Source: Gibbula magus
Taxonomy: Eukaryota > Mollusca > Gastropoda > Trochida > Trochidae
DNA length: 64,000 nucleotides
Direction of reading: 5' to 3'
NCBI GenBank assembly: GCA_936450465.1
Contig: OW388300.1
Span: 54,092,035-54,156,034 of the forward strand
Shown: in pieces, positions 39,101-50,795 of the stretch
How the letters are laid out: the number at the start of each line of letters is the position of its first letter
Numbering within the stretch: the stretch's first letter is position 1
Translations under genes and position numbers: made by a program
Notes under the pieces: model-generated
Seen by the model: only the letters and a program-made list of their open reading frames with translations
Databases searched by the model: none
What the model was told of the DNA's origin: nothing

Positions 39101-41345
39101 TCCTTATTTTCTTTGCATATAAAGGTATCCCATACCCCATTTTGCTATCTCCTACCTTCCACCTGGGAGTAAGCATATCCTCCGACACGTCGTGTATTTA
39201 CAGATTAAAGAAGTTGTTATCTAGAAAATCTGCCTGTTTTTTGCCTTTCAAATACTTTAGTTTTATGTTCATTAGATTATGTTCAAGTCACATGGCTTGT
39301 GTTGTCCAGTAAGAAGTAAGCATATCACTGAAATGGCATAGTCAAGCTTATCAAGCATTAATACTTTTTGTATGTTTATATAACTGTTATATTCGTATAA
39401 GGCGAGGATAATGTCAATAACATATATCTTAATTTTATGGAAATTAATACTGAATGAAAGATGCAGAACAATAGTTTGGAGTCTCTGAAACAGCGTTTGT
39501 GTATCACCTCCAACATTGACCCAGTCTTGACGTGCAATCATGGCACACTACAATAACAAACTTTAATGTGAGGTGATATGTCAGCTGTGGTTTCCGGTGG
39601 CGGCGTGAAAGAGATAAACTTGTTTATGCTGGGCTCTGTATTTAGTGTTTAACTTAGATCTGCTGATATAAGATTTTGACTGATGAATGTAAACGGATAA
39701 AGGAAATTGTCTGTTTATCAGGATCACATAAACCTATTATATATATAACATAATTAGTGCAGTCAAAACTATGTTTTTGTAATCAAATATTAAAATTTGG
39801 TTTATATTTAAAGGATCGTGTAAATAAGTGTTGCCAAAATAAATGTGCAACAAAGAACAGGTGTATTTGATGATTACATTACCACAGATTTCAATGAATT
39901 TAAAAAGTCGGCTTCTCACAAACAATTACAGGTATATTACCCGCATTATCAGTCTTATGAAATACATATGACAATGAGGAAATCCCTGGAATAAACTGTA
40001 TAATGTACGAATATATGGGGCTGCCAAACGGGACTTTAATCGGTATTTAGTAAGCTTACTAATTCAGGCAAATAATGAGTAAGCTTTTATTAAGAATCAG
40101 TAAGCTTATTGCTTGAATGTGTACGCTTGCTAGCTGAATAAGCAAGTTTACTAATTCAGCCGATTGAGTAATCTTACAAATTCATTCTTTTAAAATATAT
40201 ACTATGGGAACTAGATTCAGTTGCTATTGGCACGGATTCAGAGCTTATGTTAACGTTGTTTAAACAGAGGATATTATATAAATGTCTATGTTAAAAATAA
40301 ATTTAATCTTCACCTCTGAAGACAATCAGAGATAAAGAAGCGGATACAAATACTCTGACGGATCAGGGAGATCTACAACATGTTCCTGTTTTTCTTTTCC
40401 CGTTATCTGTAATAGCATTATACAAGCTCCAGACTTCCTAAGGTTGACGGAATGAATGCTGAAAGACCTGGTTTAGTTTTCATTCCAAAATAGCCACAAA
40501 ATATTGTACTAGTTAAAAACTGATACTTGAACAAACATACAAATTATAACTTGTCTGTCAAGTTATATCTTTGACAAAACAATAACGCGTACACAACCTA
40601 TATAATTCAATGTCTCTGCAAATACATATCTATATTCCAAAATGTTGTTATAAATCCATCTTTTTTGTACATAATTGGAAAAAAAGGTTACCCAAGTTGG
40701 ATAACTGGTTCCTAACTCAACTGGGAAACTCCTTGTTAGCTGTTCTGCTGTTGTATGTAAAGATTATCAGACACGTCAGTAACTGTATCATGTTACTGCT
40801 ATAATCAGGATCAAGTAATAAAACATTCTGACTCCCAACCATTAAGTTGAGATAATGCTGCACTCATTTCAAGATGTTCCTCGTGAACTTTTCTGTGACT
40901 TCTCAACTAGGGAAAAGCATAAGGTTTGGAAGATTTGATTAAATTTCCAGAATCATATAAATTTAGTTCATTTATTTTACTTTGAAATGTATGAGCCATG
41001 CTTCGAACATGCAATCCCTTCATTTCTAAACTCAGCAGCTTTATTCATTAGCCTATAAAGTACCGTGAGAAACAGTATGAAGGAATGAAAATGAATGAAT
41101 GAATGTGAAAAGACGGATTAAGTGGGAAGCGCAATGAGAGCACATGCAATGCATGGTATTGACTGTTAATCGGATGGAATTTCAGGTAAGATTTAGGATA
41201 GTAATATTGTTATTGTTTATCATGGAAACTAACCGGACATACAATGCATCTCGGTATATCTATATCACAATCGTAAGTACAGCAATATACTAGTATGATA
41301 CTTCAAAATAATCTTACAATTTTCTGTAATGTCTATCACTTACAA
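36115..41345. repeat. Older duplicated block, copy X2
   Basis: The diverged paralogue of block X1 (22,105-27,375), same orientation. At 38,090-38,110 it has an unoccupied version (gaatactaacgtattatag) of the site holding the large transposon in the recent copy 2. It holds no recognised gene. The AGTAAGCTT cluster is expanded here, near 40,048-40,180. Confidence 0.75.
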
Positions 41346-41530
41346 TTGTAACATTTCCAGAGTCATCCCAGTTACTAGCATCAACTGTTATCATAATAGG
41401 AACGCATTTGCTGGGCGAGTATGAAAATGCACGTGTACTAAGTATTTTGTATAGGGAAGGAATTGAATGTTTTACTTATCTTGTTCCAAAATAACTGGGA
41501 AAATCGCACCAATTAGTAAAGGTGTTTTAA

Positions 41531-41869
41531 AGGGGCAGTAGCACGTTTTTTTCTCCCAAATAAGTTGATGAAATGAATTTGAAAAATAATTTCACCAATA
41601 GTAAAACATCCTTCTCTCTTCGGAAAATAAACATGTTTCGGTATAGCCATGGGAATCATTTTTGTAATACAAAATAATAAATTGTGTTCACAATAAAATG
41701 GCCGCCATGCAATTTTTGCTATATACGCAGCATAGTTTTTACCACTACAAAAAATTGGTTTGTAAAATAAGATGTTTTACACTCTAAAGTTAATTTAAAT
41801 GACATAACCTATCATTATAAATGGGAAATTTGAAAAAATAAATTTTGCAAAAAACGTGCTACAGCCCCT
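41531..41869. mobile_element. TTAA-flanked MITE, 339 bp
   Basis: It starts AGGGGCAGTAGCACGTTTTT and ends in the complement of AGGGGCTGTAGCACGTTTTT; the ends differ at one base over about 21 bp. TTAA flanks both sides (41527-41530 and 41870-41873). It has no coding capacity. The TTAA target and AGGG terminus match the large transposon that starts 590 bases later, whose TIR begins AGGGAGTAGG; both contain AGTAG after the first bases. A non-autonomous Kolobok-type (or other TTAA-specific) element is the likely identity. Confidence 0.85.
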
Positions 41870-42591
41870 TTAAAGTCTTAACAAATATTGAGTCTTTTAT
41901 GTCAAGCTCAAAGCATTGTTGTTGACTAGCAAGAAATGTTTATGACTACTCAAGGATTTGAAAATAAATTCTTTGTTGTTTATGTAATATATTTATCAAT
42001 TGATTCTATATTGAAATAGCTTGGATTTTCTTAACATTTCCTTTGCACGTTCGTTATCATAGTGACCGTGCCGTTGACAAGCTCGCAGTCTAGAATTGTT
42101 CCTATTGTATTCTGCATCTGCATCAGGTAAACTTAAGAATGAAACATAATTGACCATTTATTTCGAATTGGGCCAGGGCTCCTTCTTTTTATCACAGTAA
42201 AGTTTCTGGAATAAAGAGATAACATAGATATAAGGCGATCATGTTCTTGAGTGGAGTTGTTTATGGGTTTGAATGATCGGGATGTTTATGAGGTTTTCGG
42301 TGAAGAAACCCTACATTTGATAACAACAAACTCAGACATGGTTTATTCAGAGATGCTGATAATTGTGTTTTCTACCAGTTTTAATCCCATATGCCATCTG
42401 CGCTTATGCCTTTGTTTGCACATTACAAACGTACATTTGTATTTACAGGTTAGAGTACTTAAAGGGAGTAGGAAAAGTAACGTATTTCGGACATTCAAAG
42501 TGTTATTTGAAGTGTAAACTGACATATAAAGCCAAAAAGTTTGACCTAACCACACTGAATATTGATTTTGTGGCTTCTAAACTTTATGACC

Positions 42592-42635
42592 TATAAAAAC
42601 GGTCACGAGAATTGACCTTTGACCTAGTGACGTCA
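42592..42635 (+). promoter_or_regulatory. Putative promoter of the THAP transposase gene
   Basis: TATAAAA at 42592-42598 lies about 105 bases upstream of the start codon. A perfect CRE palindrome TGACGTCA is at 42628-42635, followed by CGTCA. The positions fit a compact promoter at the left end of the transposon. No experimental support. Confidence 0.45.
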
Positions 42636-42701
42636 CGTCAGGAACGCATTTCGTCTTTCCCGCTAGATTGCGTCACTGAAAGTGTACAATTTGAGTGCGA
42701 A

Positions 42702-45700
42702 ATGCCGCGTAGATGTGTGGTCGGTGGTTGTAGCAACACTTCACATGGCAATATTATGCTACATGTTTGGCCAAGGGATGTTGCTATTGCATCAAATTGG
42801 ACGAAATTCGTACAAAGAACGCGAGTCGACTGGAAATCAGGTCCCAGCAAGTACAGCTACATTTGCTCAGCTCACTTCACAGCAGACGGCTATATCCAAC
42901 CAAATTATGTTGCCGCAACATTGGGATATAAACCCAAACTGAAGACTGATGCATATCCAACGGTATTGCCACCTAAATGTGATCAGAAGGACAGTGCTTC
43001 CATCGGATCTACAGACACCAGTCGAGCGGGCGTCGAGGTTAAAGTGACCCAGCGCTCTGCTTTTCGGAAGAGGGAATTTTCACGGGTGAGTTAAATTGTG
43101 AATTTTAATGAAATAGTATCTATATACACACTTTGCACCATGTATCCACTCTGTAGATGTTACGTTAGTCTTTTTCAGACGTATTGATTTAAGAATCACA
43201 AACAAAACAAAACGTGCTTTTGATTTTTCATTCCGTTCGGTTTTCGATCAGCTCTCGAGTTACCTGTTTTCGTGGGTTACCTATTTTCGTGATACATAAT
43301 GAATGTACGTTATTTCTCCCTAACTGCTCACTGTAACATGCGTTCTGCCTTTATCCAAGCAGCAAATCATTTTTTTTATCAATCAGCTCAACAACATGCT
43401 TCAGTAATGAAAATTTATTGTAATTTCAAGCTGATCACATAAATGCACTTTTGGGACAAACTTTATTGTTGATTTAAAAAAAGAATTCACAAATTCAGTT
43501 TCTCAATGGTGATTTTCAGTAAGCTGACATAACACTTATTCTCAATCAACAGAGAATTCCTGATATATTTTTATATTTTTGGTTGATAAAACAATCTTAA
43601 ATCTGTGTATAAACCTACCTTTATGTCAACAAAATCAAATAATGACGTGGTCTCTTATTAAAAGTTCTACAGTTCAATTTTATAAAATTAATAGTGAGTT
43701 TCACTAATTCTCTGTTTATTTATTTTGCTACAGATGCTACAGACAACAGGAAACAATTCTGATGAAGATACTGCCAAGCATATCAAAGTTGGGATTGATG
43801 GCCTTGAAAACATAATCAGTTCACATGAAAATTCAACTACAACCACCCAAACAGATGAAGGTCAGGATAGCACCTTTCTGTCTGATAAAAAGGTTCAAGT
43901 AAACCTGAAGCCAAAAAGAAGGAGTAAAGGTTTGTGAAATTCAACATATTATAATTCATCATCATGATTTTAATTCAAATTGTCAAATTACAAAATACTA
44001 ATAAATAACTTTATAATCAAATTAAAAAAATCTAGTTCTGTGAACAGCAGTTCTCACTGTACTACAGTAGACATACACAGTGTCAGTTCATCTCAATTTT
44101 ACTGTCAAACATTATGTATTTCATGAAAAATATTAATTTTAATTCCCAGCACATTTTATTTCTAAACATTCATGATTATTGAAAATGTAAATTTCGTTAT
44201 TACAGGTGTGTCCACTCTCAGTGTCCATACTGTCGATGCAGAGATACAGTGTGATCTGATAGCAGCTCCGCCACTGCAGCTTTTTTCGACAGAGGATCAT
44301 CAGCCGGTACAGCCTCCAGATGATGAGATCGTTGATGAACATAATGCCGATGATGAAAACATGTCAACATTTGATCCACGTGACTGTATAGATGAACTGT
44401 CATCTAATGCTTCAGTTTGCACGTAAGTTGAAAACCTATATGCATTTAATTTCTGCTTTCACTCAAAATTTTCTCACTGAAATTGCATCATCGTCACTTA
44501 ATGCCAAATATATGACAATTATTTGGGGGTTTATTTTAATGAAAATTTACAGCCTCATTCATAACACAGGGGTTTCATTAATTTATAAGATAACAGGGTG
44601 ATAAATTTGTACAGGCAGAAAAAGCAGGCTGTTAAGCAGTGTGTTAAGATTGAAATATAATAAATTTGACTTTTTATAGCCGGGTAATTACATTAATACA
44701 GGAGCAAAACCCATAGTAACAATTGACTATAAGTGATTCACCAATTTTGTTTTGGTTAATTTAGTGGGTTTTATTTTGATTATACAGAGATTTTGATCAA
44801 TTTGAAAGAAGTCGTCCAGCCCACCATCAGGATGTGTATCTTGTATATGAAGACAGTTTGCTGGAGCTCTTCTCAGTGTGTCCAGACTGTAAGAGTGAAT
44901 GTGCTGCAGGAGTGGATCTGGTTATAGGCAGCCTTGTGAGAGTCAAACAGCATTGTTTGTCTTGTAACTTCAAGAGGTCCTGGGACAGTCAGCCATTCAT
45001 AAACAACACCCCTGCTGGAAATGTGATGCTTTCTTCGGCTATGTTATTTTCAGGTAGGTTTGTAGAACTTTTGATAGATAACAAATTAATTGAGCTACGT
45101 AACTTTTTTTCAAAATTCCAATGTCTGAGTATGTGTAGTTATTTCCATTATCGTCACTCACAGTGTGTAATTAGAGTATGGGGAAGTCAGGGTTTCTCCT
45201 TTCAGACCATAACCAATAAAATGTTGATATTCATAAATTAAATTTTCTACACGCATTACATTTATTAGACATAGTACAATTTAATTATATTGTCCTATTT
45301 TTCTCACAGGTGCATGCATAGCAAAGACTCTAAGAATTTTCAGCCACCTTGGAGCTGCGACAATAAGTTACAAGACCTTCACCAACCACCAGCGTTACTT
45401 CCTTATTCCTGCCATTGAATCACTTTGGAAATCAAGCCAGTCATCCCTTATAGAGGAGTTGAAAGCAAGTGATGTACCTCTGGCTGTTGCAGCTGATGGC
45501 AGAGCTGACAGTCCTGGACACAGTGCTAAATTTGGATCTTACAGTCTGCTAGAAACTCAGCACAATAGGATTCTCCACATGGAATTGGTAACGGTAAGTC
45601 ATAACAAGTATTCACCAGAGTCACATTCTTTTCAAAGATCTAGTCATTCAGACTAGTACATTTCTGAAAGTTCTACACCCATGCTAGCCAATTACATGTA

Positions 45701-48172
45701 TGATTATGTCGTCTGTAATTTCAACTTGTATTGTTCTTTACATTTTAGTAATCAACTTATTGTTCTTTACATTTTAGTAATCAAGGTTATTTACTTGGAT
45801 CAATGGGTTATTGCATTTTGTAACACTGATTCATAAATGATCATTGTCTTCAAAAAAAGACTCAAATTACTGCTGGTACATGTATTACCATGTGATTTGT
45901 AAATGATGGTTTGTTTGTCTAATAGGTCACAGAGGTCAACAACAGCAATCAAATGGAGAAAGAAGGGTTGCTCAGATCCCTCCGGTTTCTTAACTCACAA
46001 GGTGTAACAGTACGTTATATTGTGACTGACCGACATGTATCGATCCGAAAGTTCCTCAGAGAGAATCGACCCGACATCACACACTTTCTTGATGTTTGGC
46101 ATGTTGCGAAAGGTAAGCCACTACACATCACCTAATGTTTCCTCATTTTAGCTCTTCAGGCTTGAAAGACCAGATGGGTTTATGGCATGGGCAGTTGTCT
46201 GTCGTCCATTGATGTTCATTTGGTTCTCACCCCACTCACATGAGAATAACAAAGCATTATTAATGAAACCTTTAAGCTAAGACTTCTATAAAACAGTTGA
46301 CATTAGAAGCTGTTAATTTCAGAAACTGATAAACGTATTACGTATGTTTTGTCCAGATCCCCCACAAATATGGGCGTGGCAGGGGTCCACCCTAAAATCT
46401 TTTAACAACTTCTCTATAAGACCCACTAATGGTGTGATTTGTGAATTTCATTACCATACTATTGACTTCTACATTTGTCTTATATACTGGTAATAAACTA
46501 AGTAATATTATGTTACAGGTCTTGGTAAGAAAATTGACCAGCTTGGGAGACAAAAAGGGATGGAGCTGGTGAAGCAGTGGAAGAAGTCCATAACACACCA
46601 CCTGTACTGGTGCGCCTCCTCCACTCCTGAAGCAAATCAAGATCTCATTCTAGCCAAATGGGAGTCTATCGTTGGACATTTACAAGGACAACACTGCCAT
46701 TCTAATTCACTCTTCCCAGCATGTTTACATGGACCATTGGCTGGAGCAGAAAGGAAAAAGAAATGGTTTAAACCAAGTAAGAAAAAGTTTTATATTTTAA
46801 TATGCATCATTAAACCTACTGTAATATTAAGGAAATAATGACATTTTACTAAATGTATAAATATCTTCCTCAATCAAGAAATGGAATTCTAAGATAAATG
46901 TCCATAGTGTGATGGAGCAACTCTAACCCATGTTCTCACTGTTCACACTAAAACGCCTGCTCGATCGGTGCTAAGTTTTCACCTTTTAATGTAACATTGA
47001 ACAGTATGAACTTCATTTATTGATTGAAAATTTAAAAACATATAAACTGTATGAAAAACTTGCTACTTTCCTTTTAAGGCATAACAAAAATAATGAATGA
47101 TGGAAATAAAGGAATGATATTGTAACATATTGAATTCTTTTTCAATTTCCTATTTTCCAAGACACACCAGAATGTGAGAAGTTGATGATGATCCTGGAAG
47201 GCACCCGAGTCAAGAAGGATGTTGCAATGCTCTCACCAAACACTCAGACTTCACACCTTGAAGCCTACCATGCTGTTGTCAATCACTTTGCACCCAAGTT
47301 GACAAGTTTTTCAGCTGAAGGAATGAAGGCAAGGTTAGTATTTTTGCATGGTTTGAAATTGTCTTCCCAATTCCACACTGGCAACTCAGGACAGTTTGAA
47401 TCAGTCATCAAGGATTTGTTGACAAATATTCTAACCAACTTTCAAAAGTCATATAAACAATCGATCAAATACAAATATTTCATGTTGATAATCAATTAAT
47501 AGCTATTGAGGCTTTATCAATTGCTGATATGGTTGGTAAGCTTTGTATCTATGTTGTTGTTGATTTTAAGTATCTTTTTCTTCCTATTATATATAGGTTG
47601 CGACTAGCCTCCCTTCACTTCAATGAGAACAGTTCAAGAGAGCAGGCCACAAGTGCTGATGGACAACAGCAGTACTCTCTTGAATTTAAGAAGTTCAACC
47701 ATGGAGAAGCCACACTGAAGAAAGTTCTTGTTTCATGCACATACAGTAAGTTATTTAATCATGAGTACAAACTGGCTGAATGTATGGTTAAAAACACTTA
47801 TAAGGCTTATGTATTTAAATTTTAGGTTGACATTTTCAAGAATTAATTCTCATGGGTTAACATTGTTAACAAGTTACATCACATTTCAACTTTGAGGGGA
47901 TTTTGCCCTTGGGAAGAAGACAAATGGATTTTAGGTTGTGACCTTATGTATATGTGGCCTTTATGTATATATTATTATTTATATTTAGTACAGAAATAAT
48001 ATCTGTTTCAGGTTATGTTGAGACCTTGAAGGATATTGTTGTGGGGCTAGTTGAAAATGGACAAAAGTGTTGTGTGAAGAAAGATGGACCCTCAACAATA
48101 GCTTCTACACTAAAGCAAGGACAAGTCAGTAAAAATGAATGCATCCAGCTGCACCAGTCAAGATATGCATGA
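42702..48172 (+). CDS. THAP-domain DDE transposase, Kolobok type, 10 exons, 629 aa
   Basis: Exons: 42702-43085, 43734-43929, 44206-44422, 44788-45053, 45310-45593, 45926-46112, 46519-46776, 47162-47333, 47597-47745, 48012-48172 (stop TGA). Every intron is GT-AG and the joined frame is 1,890 nt without a stop. Residues 1-89 form a THAP zinc finger: C5, C10, P24, W33, C55-x2-H58-F59 and AYPTVL at 84-89 in place of AVPTIF. Residues about 95-160 are an acidic linker. A zinc ribbon follows (C169/C172, C194/C197, W203). The RNase H-like core has D289 in ADGRADSPGHSAKFGSY, D356 in VTDRH, FLDVWH at 375-380, and E503 in TSHLEAYH, which I take as the DDE triad by family resemblance. It should bind the TIRs and cut at TTAA in the nucleus. 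The start was chosen because MPxxC opens the THAP fold. No broken exon seen. AATAAA at 48357 may end the mRNA. Confidence 0.9.
45731..45786. repeat. Tandem duplication of about 29 bp in a transposase intron
   Basis: The phrase ttgttctttacattttagta is repeated head to tail, separated by atcaactta, in intron 5. It creates a second 'ttttag' acceptor-like site, but the true acceptor (ctaatag) is at 45925. Confidence 0.8.
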
Positions 48173-48181
48173 AGAATACCT

Positions 48182-48362
48182 TTTATTGTGTATGATGTAA
48201 GTGTTTCCTAGTTTTAGACTTGAACCACTGACCCTAGAGGGCAAGTGTACTTTACAATTTGTCCTGTTGCGCTAATGATAGCTCCTTGGGATACACTATC
48301 ATGAGAACTTGTAACATTTAAATGTAATGGTACACCTTTGCTCTCAACAAACAGTAAATAAA
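48182..48362. promoter_or_regulatory. Overlapping convergent polyadenylation signals
   Basis: AATAAA on the plus strand (48357-48362) is 185 bases after the transposase stop. AATAAA on the minus strand (48187-48182) is about 206 bases after the ballast-gene stop at 48393. If both are used, the two mRNAs overlap tail to tail by roughly 150-200 bases. Confidence 0.5.
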
Positions 48363-48392
48363 AACAGAATAGCCCTGATGCAAATTTCATTT

Positions 48393-49770
48393 TTAATTAT
48401 ATTTAAATCCTTCATATTCCTCGGTTGGGGATGGAAAGTGTTTCCTGATCTTGGAGACGATGCAAGAAGGGATAACCCTCCTAACATCTCTCCCCAGCCA
48501 CCCGTAGCACCATCTGACCACTTGTCTGTAGGCAATGTGTCGATATTTCCTAAAAAGAAGAAATGGAGTCTTTTGTAATTGATAATCTTTTCTTTTCATG
48601 TTGCAGGTGAAGATGAACTACCTCCTGGACATAATTATAAACATCCTGATTCATTCATGTGGATTCAAAAGATGTACATGTAGTAGTAATTCACATTTTA
48701 TGAAAGTAATATGCTAATTTATAAATTTTATGATTAATGAATTTCTAATTGTCCTCCTTTTAGTATGTACAATGTGAGAAACATCCCTTTGTTTGAGAAT
48801 TTTGCCCAAGTTAAAATGAGATGTTATTTATATAAATCATCACAAAAGAGGGTTATGTAAAAGTGGCCAATATTGGATTTTTCTTAAGATATATATTATT
48901 AACTTTAAATAAACATTGTACATAAACATGTTTTATCTAGTATTCTACCATATCTTTAAAATGTGTTAACAAGTTCTTTATGTATATATGATTAATTATT
49001 ATCATCTGCTTACTCCATCAAAATATCTGTATAAATATTGTCAAGAAATAAATATTTCCTATCAAGATTTCAATTCTTATATTTGCCTCACTTGAATATT
49101 TTCAATGTAATTTTAGTTACCGTATTCGACATATTCCTAGTGCTTATAAATTTGTAAACAAAAACAAAAACTTGAAACAATGAGTTATATCATTTAAGGT
49201 GTACTGTAGTAAAATCTCTTGCCATTCCCAAAACAAATTAGATCAAGTATACAAATTTTGAAAGCCTTAAAAAGGGGCGCTTATTGTTTAAGTCAAAATC
49301 ATGATTATAAGGACTAGGGAATGGGCATTAATTATGTCGAATATGGTAAATATGAGATTGTCTTACTGGTCTGGTCGTTTGGCGGAGTCGTCTGTGTTGT
49401 ACTGCTGTCTGAACTGGAAGTAAGCTGTGTCCAACACATCAGTGTTGAGGCAGACAGCATGACAACTGGGATGGAGTGTGAGACAGGGAACAGGAGGGTC
49501 CACAGCTGAGCACTTGTCCCGATACTGGGGCACCTCCTGACAACACAAGCTCTCGCGTGCAGTGGGCATACCCTCACATAGGCCACACTGACACCTGAAA
49601 ACAAAATGTGTTATGTAGACTCATACAACTTCTCCACATTGAAAAATCACAAACACACATTATATTTTAACACATGCATATTTCGATCCCATAAATAGGC
49701 CTGTGTAAACTTTATCTGTGGAAATATGTTTATTGTCAATTAGAAAAGTAGCAGAAAGTAAAACTGCCCC

Positions 49771-49815
<45 letters not shown>

Positions 49816-50742
49816 GCCAATTTTATCCAGGTAATTCAAGTTGTCTTAATATAATCACCAAAATGAAATCATCTAAAGCTAAAACAATGTTATCTCAAAA
49901 GATCTTATGATGTATGATACAGTATGTACAGTAAGAATGTCAAATTTTGGTTTTGTTATTCTTACTTTGAAAAGAAATAAATTAAGTTGCTGAAAGCCGT
50001 CAGCACTAATAAAACCATCAAGGGCTTTTCCAATTACATATTTCTAATTTACGACTATCAAACTATTAAATAACAAAAATAAACAAATAATCAAGAATAT
50101 GAAAACGAAATCATGTTGGTCAATGAACCGATGTAGCATGCCATGTACCTGTTTACTGTACGCCAGTGTACGGTAAACATTGCATATTTCGCAATGAAAA
50201 CTAAGATTCATCAAACAAATAATGAAAAAGAAGACGTTATTTATTATATACCAAAAATAGATAGTCCTACATGTATATGCTAAACTAAAAGAATTGTTAG
50301 AAATTTCGATCTGCTTACGATCAAGCGTCAAGGGACGTAACTCTAAATTGACGTTATGATTTTGTTTTGTAAAAACTAAAAGTCGCTATTTGTATACTTT
50401 CCCAAACATATAAAGTGGGTTAAATAACTACATACTATATACAGTTAATTAGTTATGACAGAAATGAAAAAGAATGACAAGAACGTCATTCCTTTGAAAT
50501 TTAACTAACCATGCGATGTTGTTGGCTCGGCCATTGTCCTCGTCCGACTCTGTATCATCGCCGTCAGAACTTGCCGATGTTGACCCCCTTTCTGGCTCAT
50601 ACCTGTATGGTACATAGTGTTGAGCGCTACCCGTCGTCAAGTTTGCTCTTTCCGACTCATCTTGATTGCCAGATGAGTCTGAAAGCCACGGAGAACCGTC
50701 GCTGTCATCGCTCATATCGAATGTAATCTTCGTTGACGTCAT
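48393..50742 (-). CDS. Stand-alone P2X7 C-terminal ('ballast') domain protein, 3 exons, 205 aa
   Basis: Minus-strand exons: 50742-50510, 49594-49367 and 48549-48393 (stop TAA). Both introns are GT-AG, both splits are phase 2, and the joined frame is 618 nt. Residues 1-77 are acidic and Ser/Asp-rich, with VPYRYEP at 44-50. Residues 78-205 match the zinc-coordinating cysteine domain best known from the cytoplasmic tail of the P2X7 channel: W78-C79-Q-C81-x2-C84, C95-C96, C115-x3-H119, C126, then AYRQVVRW at 160-167, LGRDVRRVIPSC183 and a C-terminal FPSPTEEYEGFKY. There are no membrane segments and no channel domain, so it is a soluble stand-alone version. It lies wholly inside the transposon, convergent with the transposase gene. 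M10 could also be the start. Its role in the element is unknown; regulation of transposition or of the host response are only possibilities. Confidence 0.88.
49772..49809 (+). repeat. Homopolymer run of 38 C
   Basis: Uninterrupted C run in intron 1 of the ballast-domain gene (G run on its sense strand). Exact length is uncertain for assembly reasons. Confidence 0.9.
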
Positions 50743-50795
50743 GTTTGTGTTCCCTCTGCTACGTCACATTGTCACGTGACGTCGAATTTGACCTT
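50734..50795 (-). promoter_or_regulatory. Putative promoter of the ballast-domain gene
   Basis: TGACGTCA (50734-50741) overlaps the start codon. Upstream on the minus strand are TACGTCACATTG-type (near 50,760) and GACGTCACGTGAC (near 50,780) motifs, that is CRE and E-box cores. This mirrors the CRE at the other end of the element and forms part of an imperfect subterminal inverted repeat. Confidence 0.45.

Larger units (their letters stand above)
23966..42124. repeat. Recent 18.16-kb tandem duplication, copy 1
   Basis: Sequence from TCAGGTAAACTTAAGAATG near 23,966 recurs from about 42,124. The offset is about 18,157 left of the inserted transposon and about 26,640 right of it; the difference equals the 8,488-bp element plus TTAA, apart from small indels. 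At 27281-27559 versus 53920-54198 I count 4 substitutions in 279 bases. The unit contains no intact gene that I recognise. Order: part of block X1, unique DNA at 27.4-36.1 kb, then block X2. Confidence 0.9.

Noticed and set aside
42612..42701. Upstream in-frame extension of the transposase ORF
   Set aside because: It has no ATG (only TTG at 42612), and the THAP fold characteristically begins with the MPxxC at 42702; the extension also overlaps the putative promoter and transcription start region.
48327..48578. Plus-strand ORF after the transposase stop
   Set aside because: It is the reverse shadow of the third exon of the minus-strand ballast gene, whose domain and splice phases are strongly supported.
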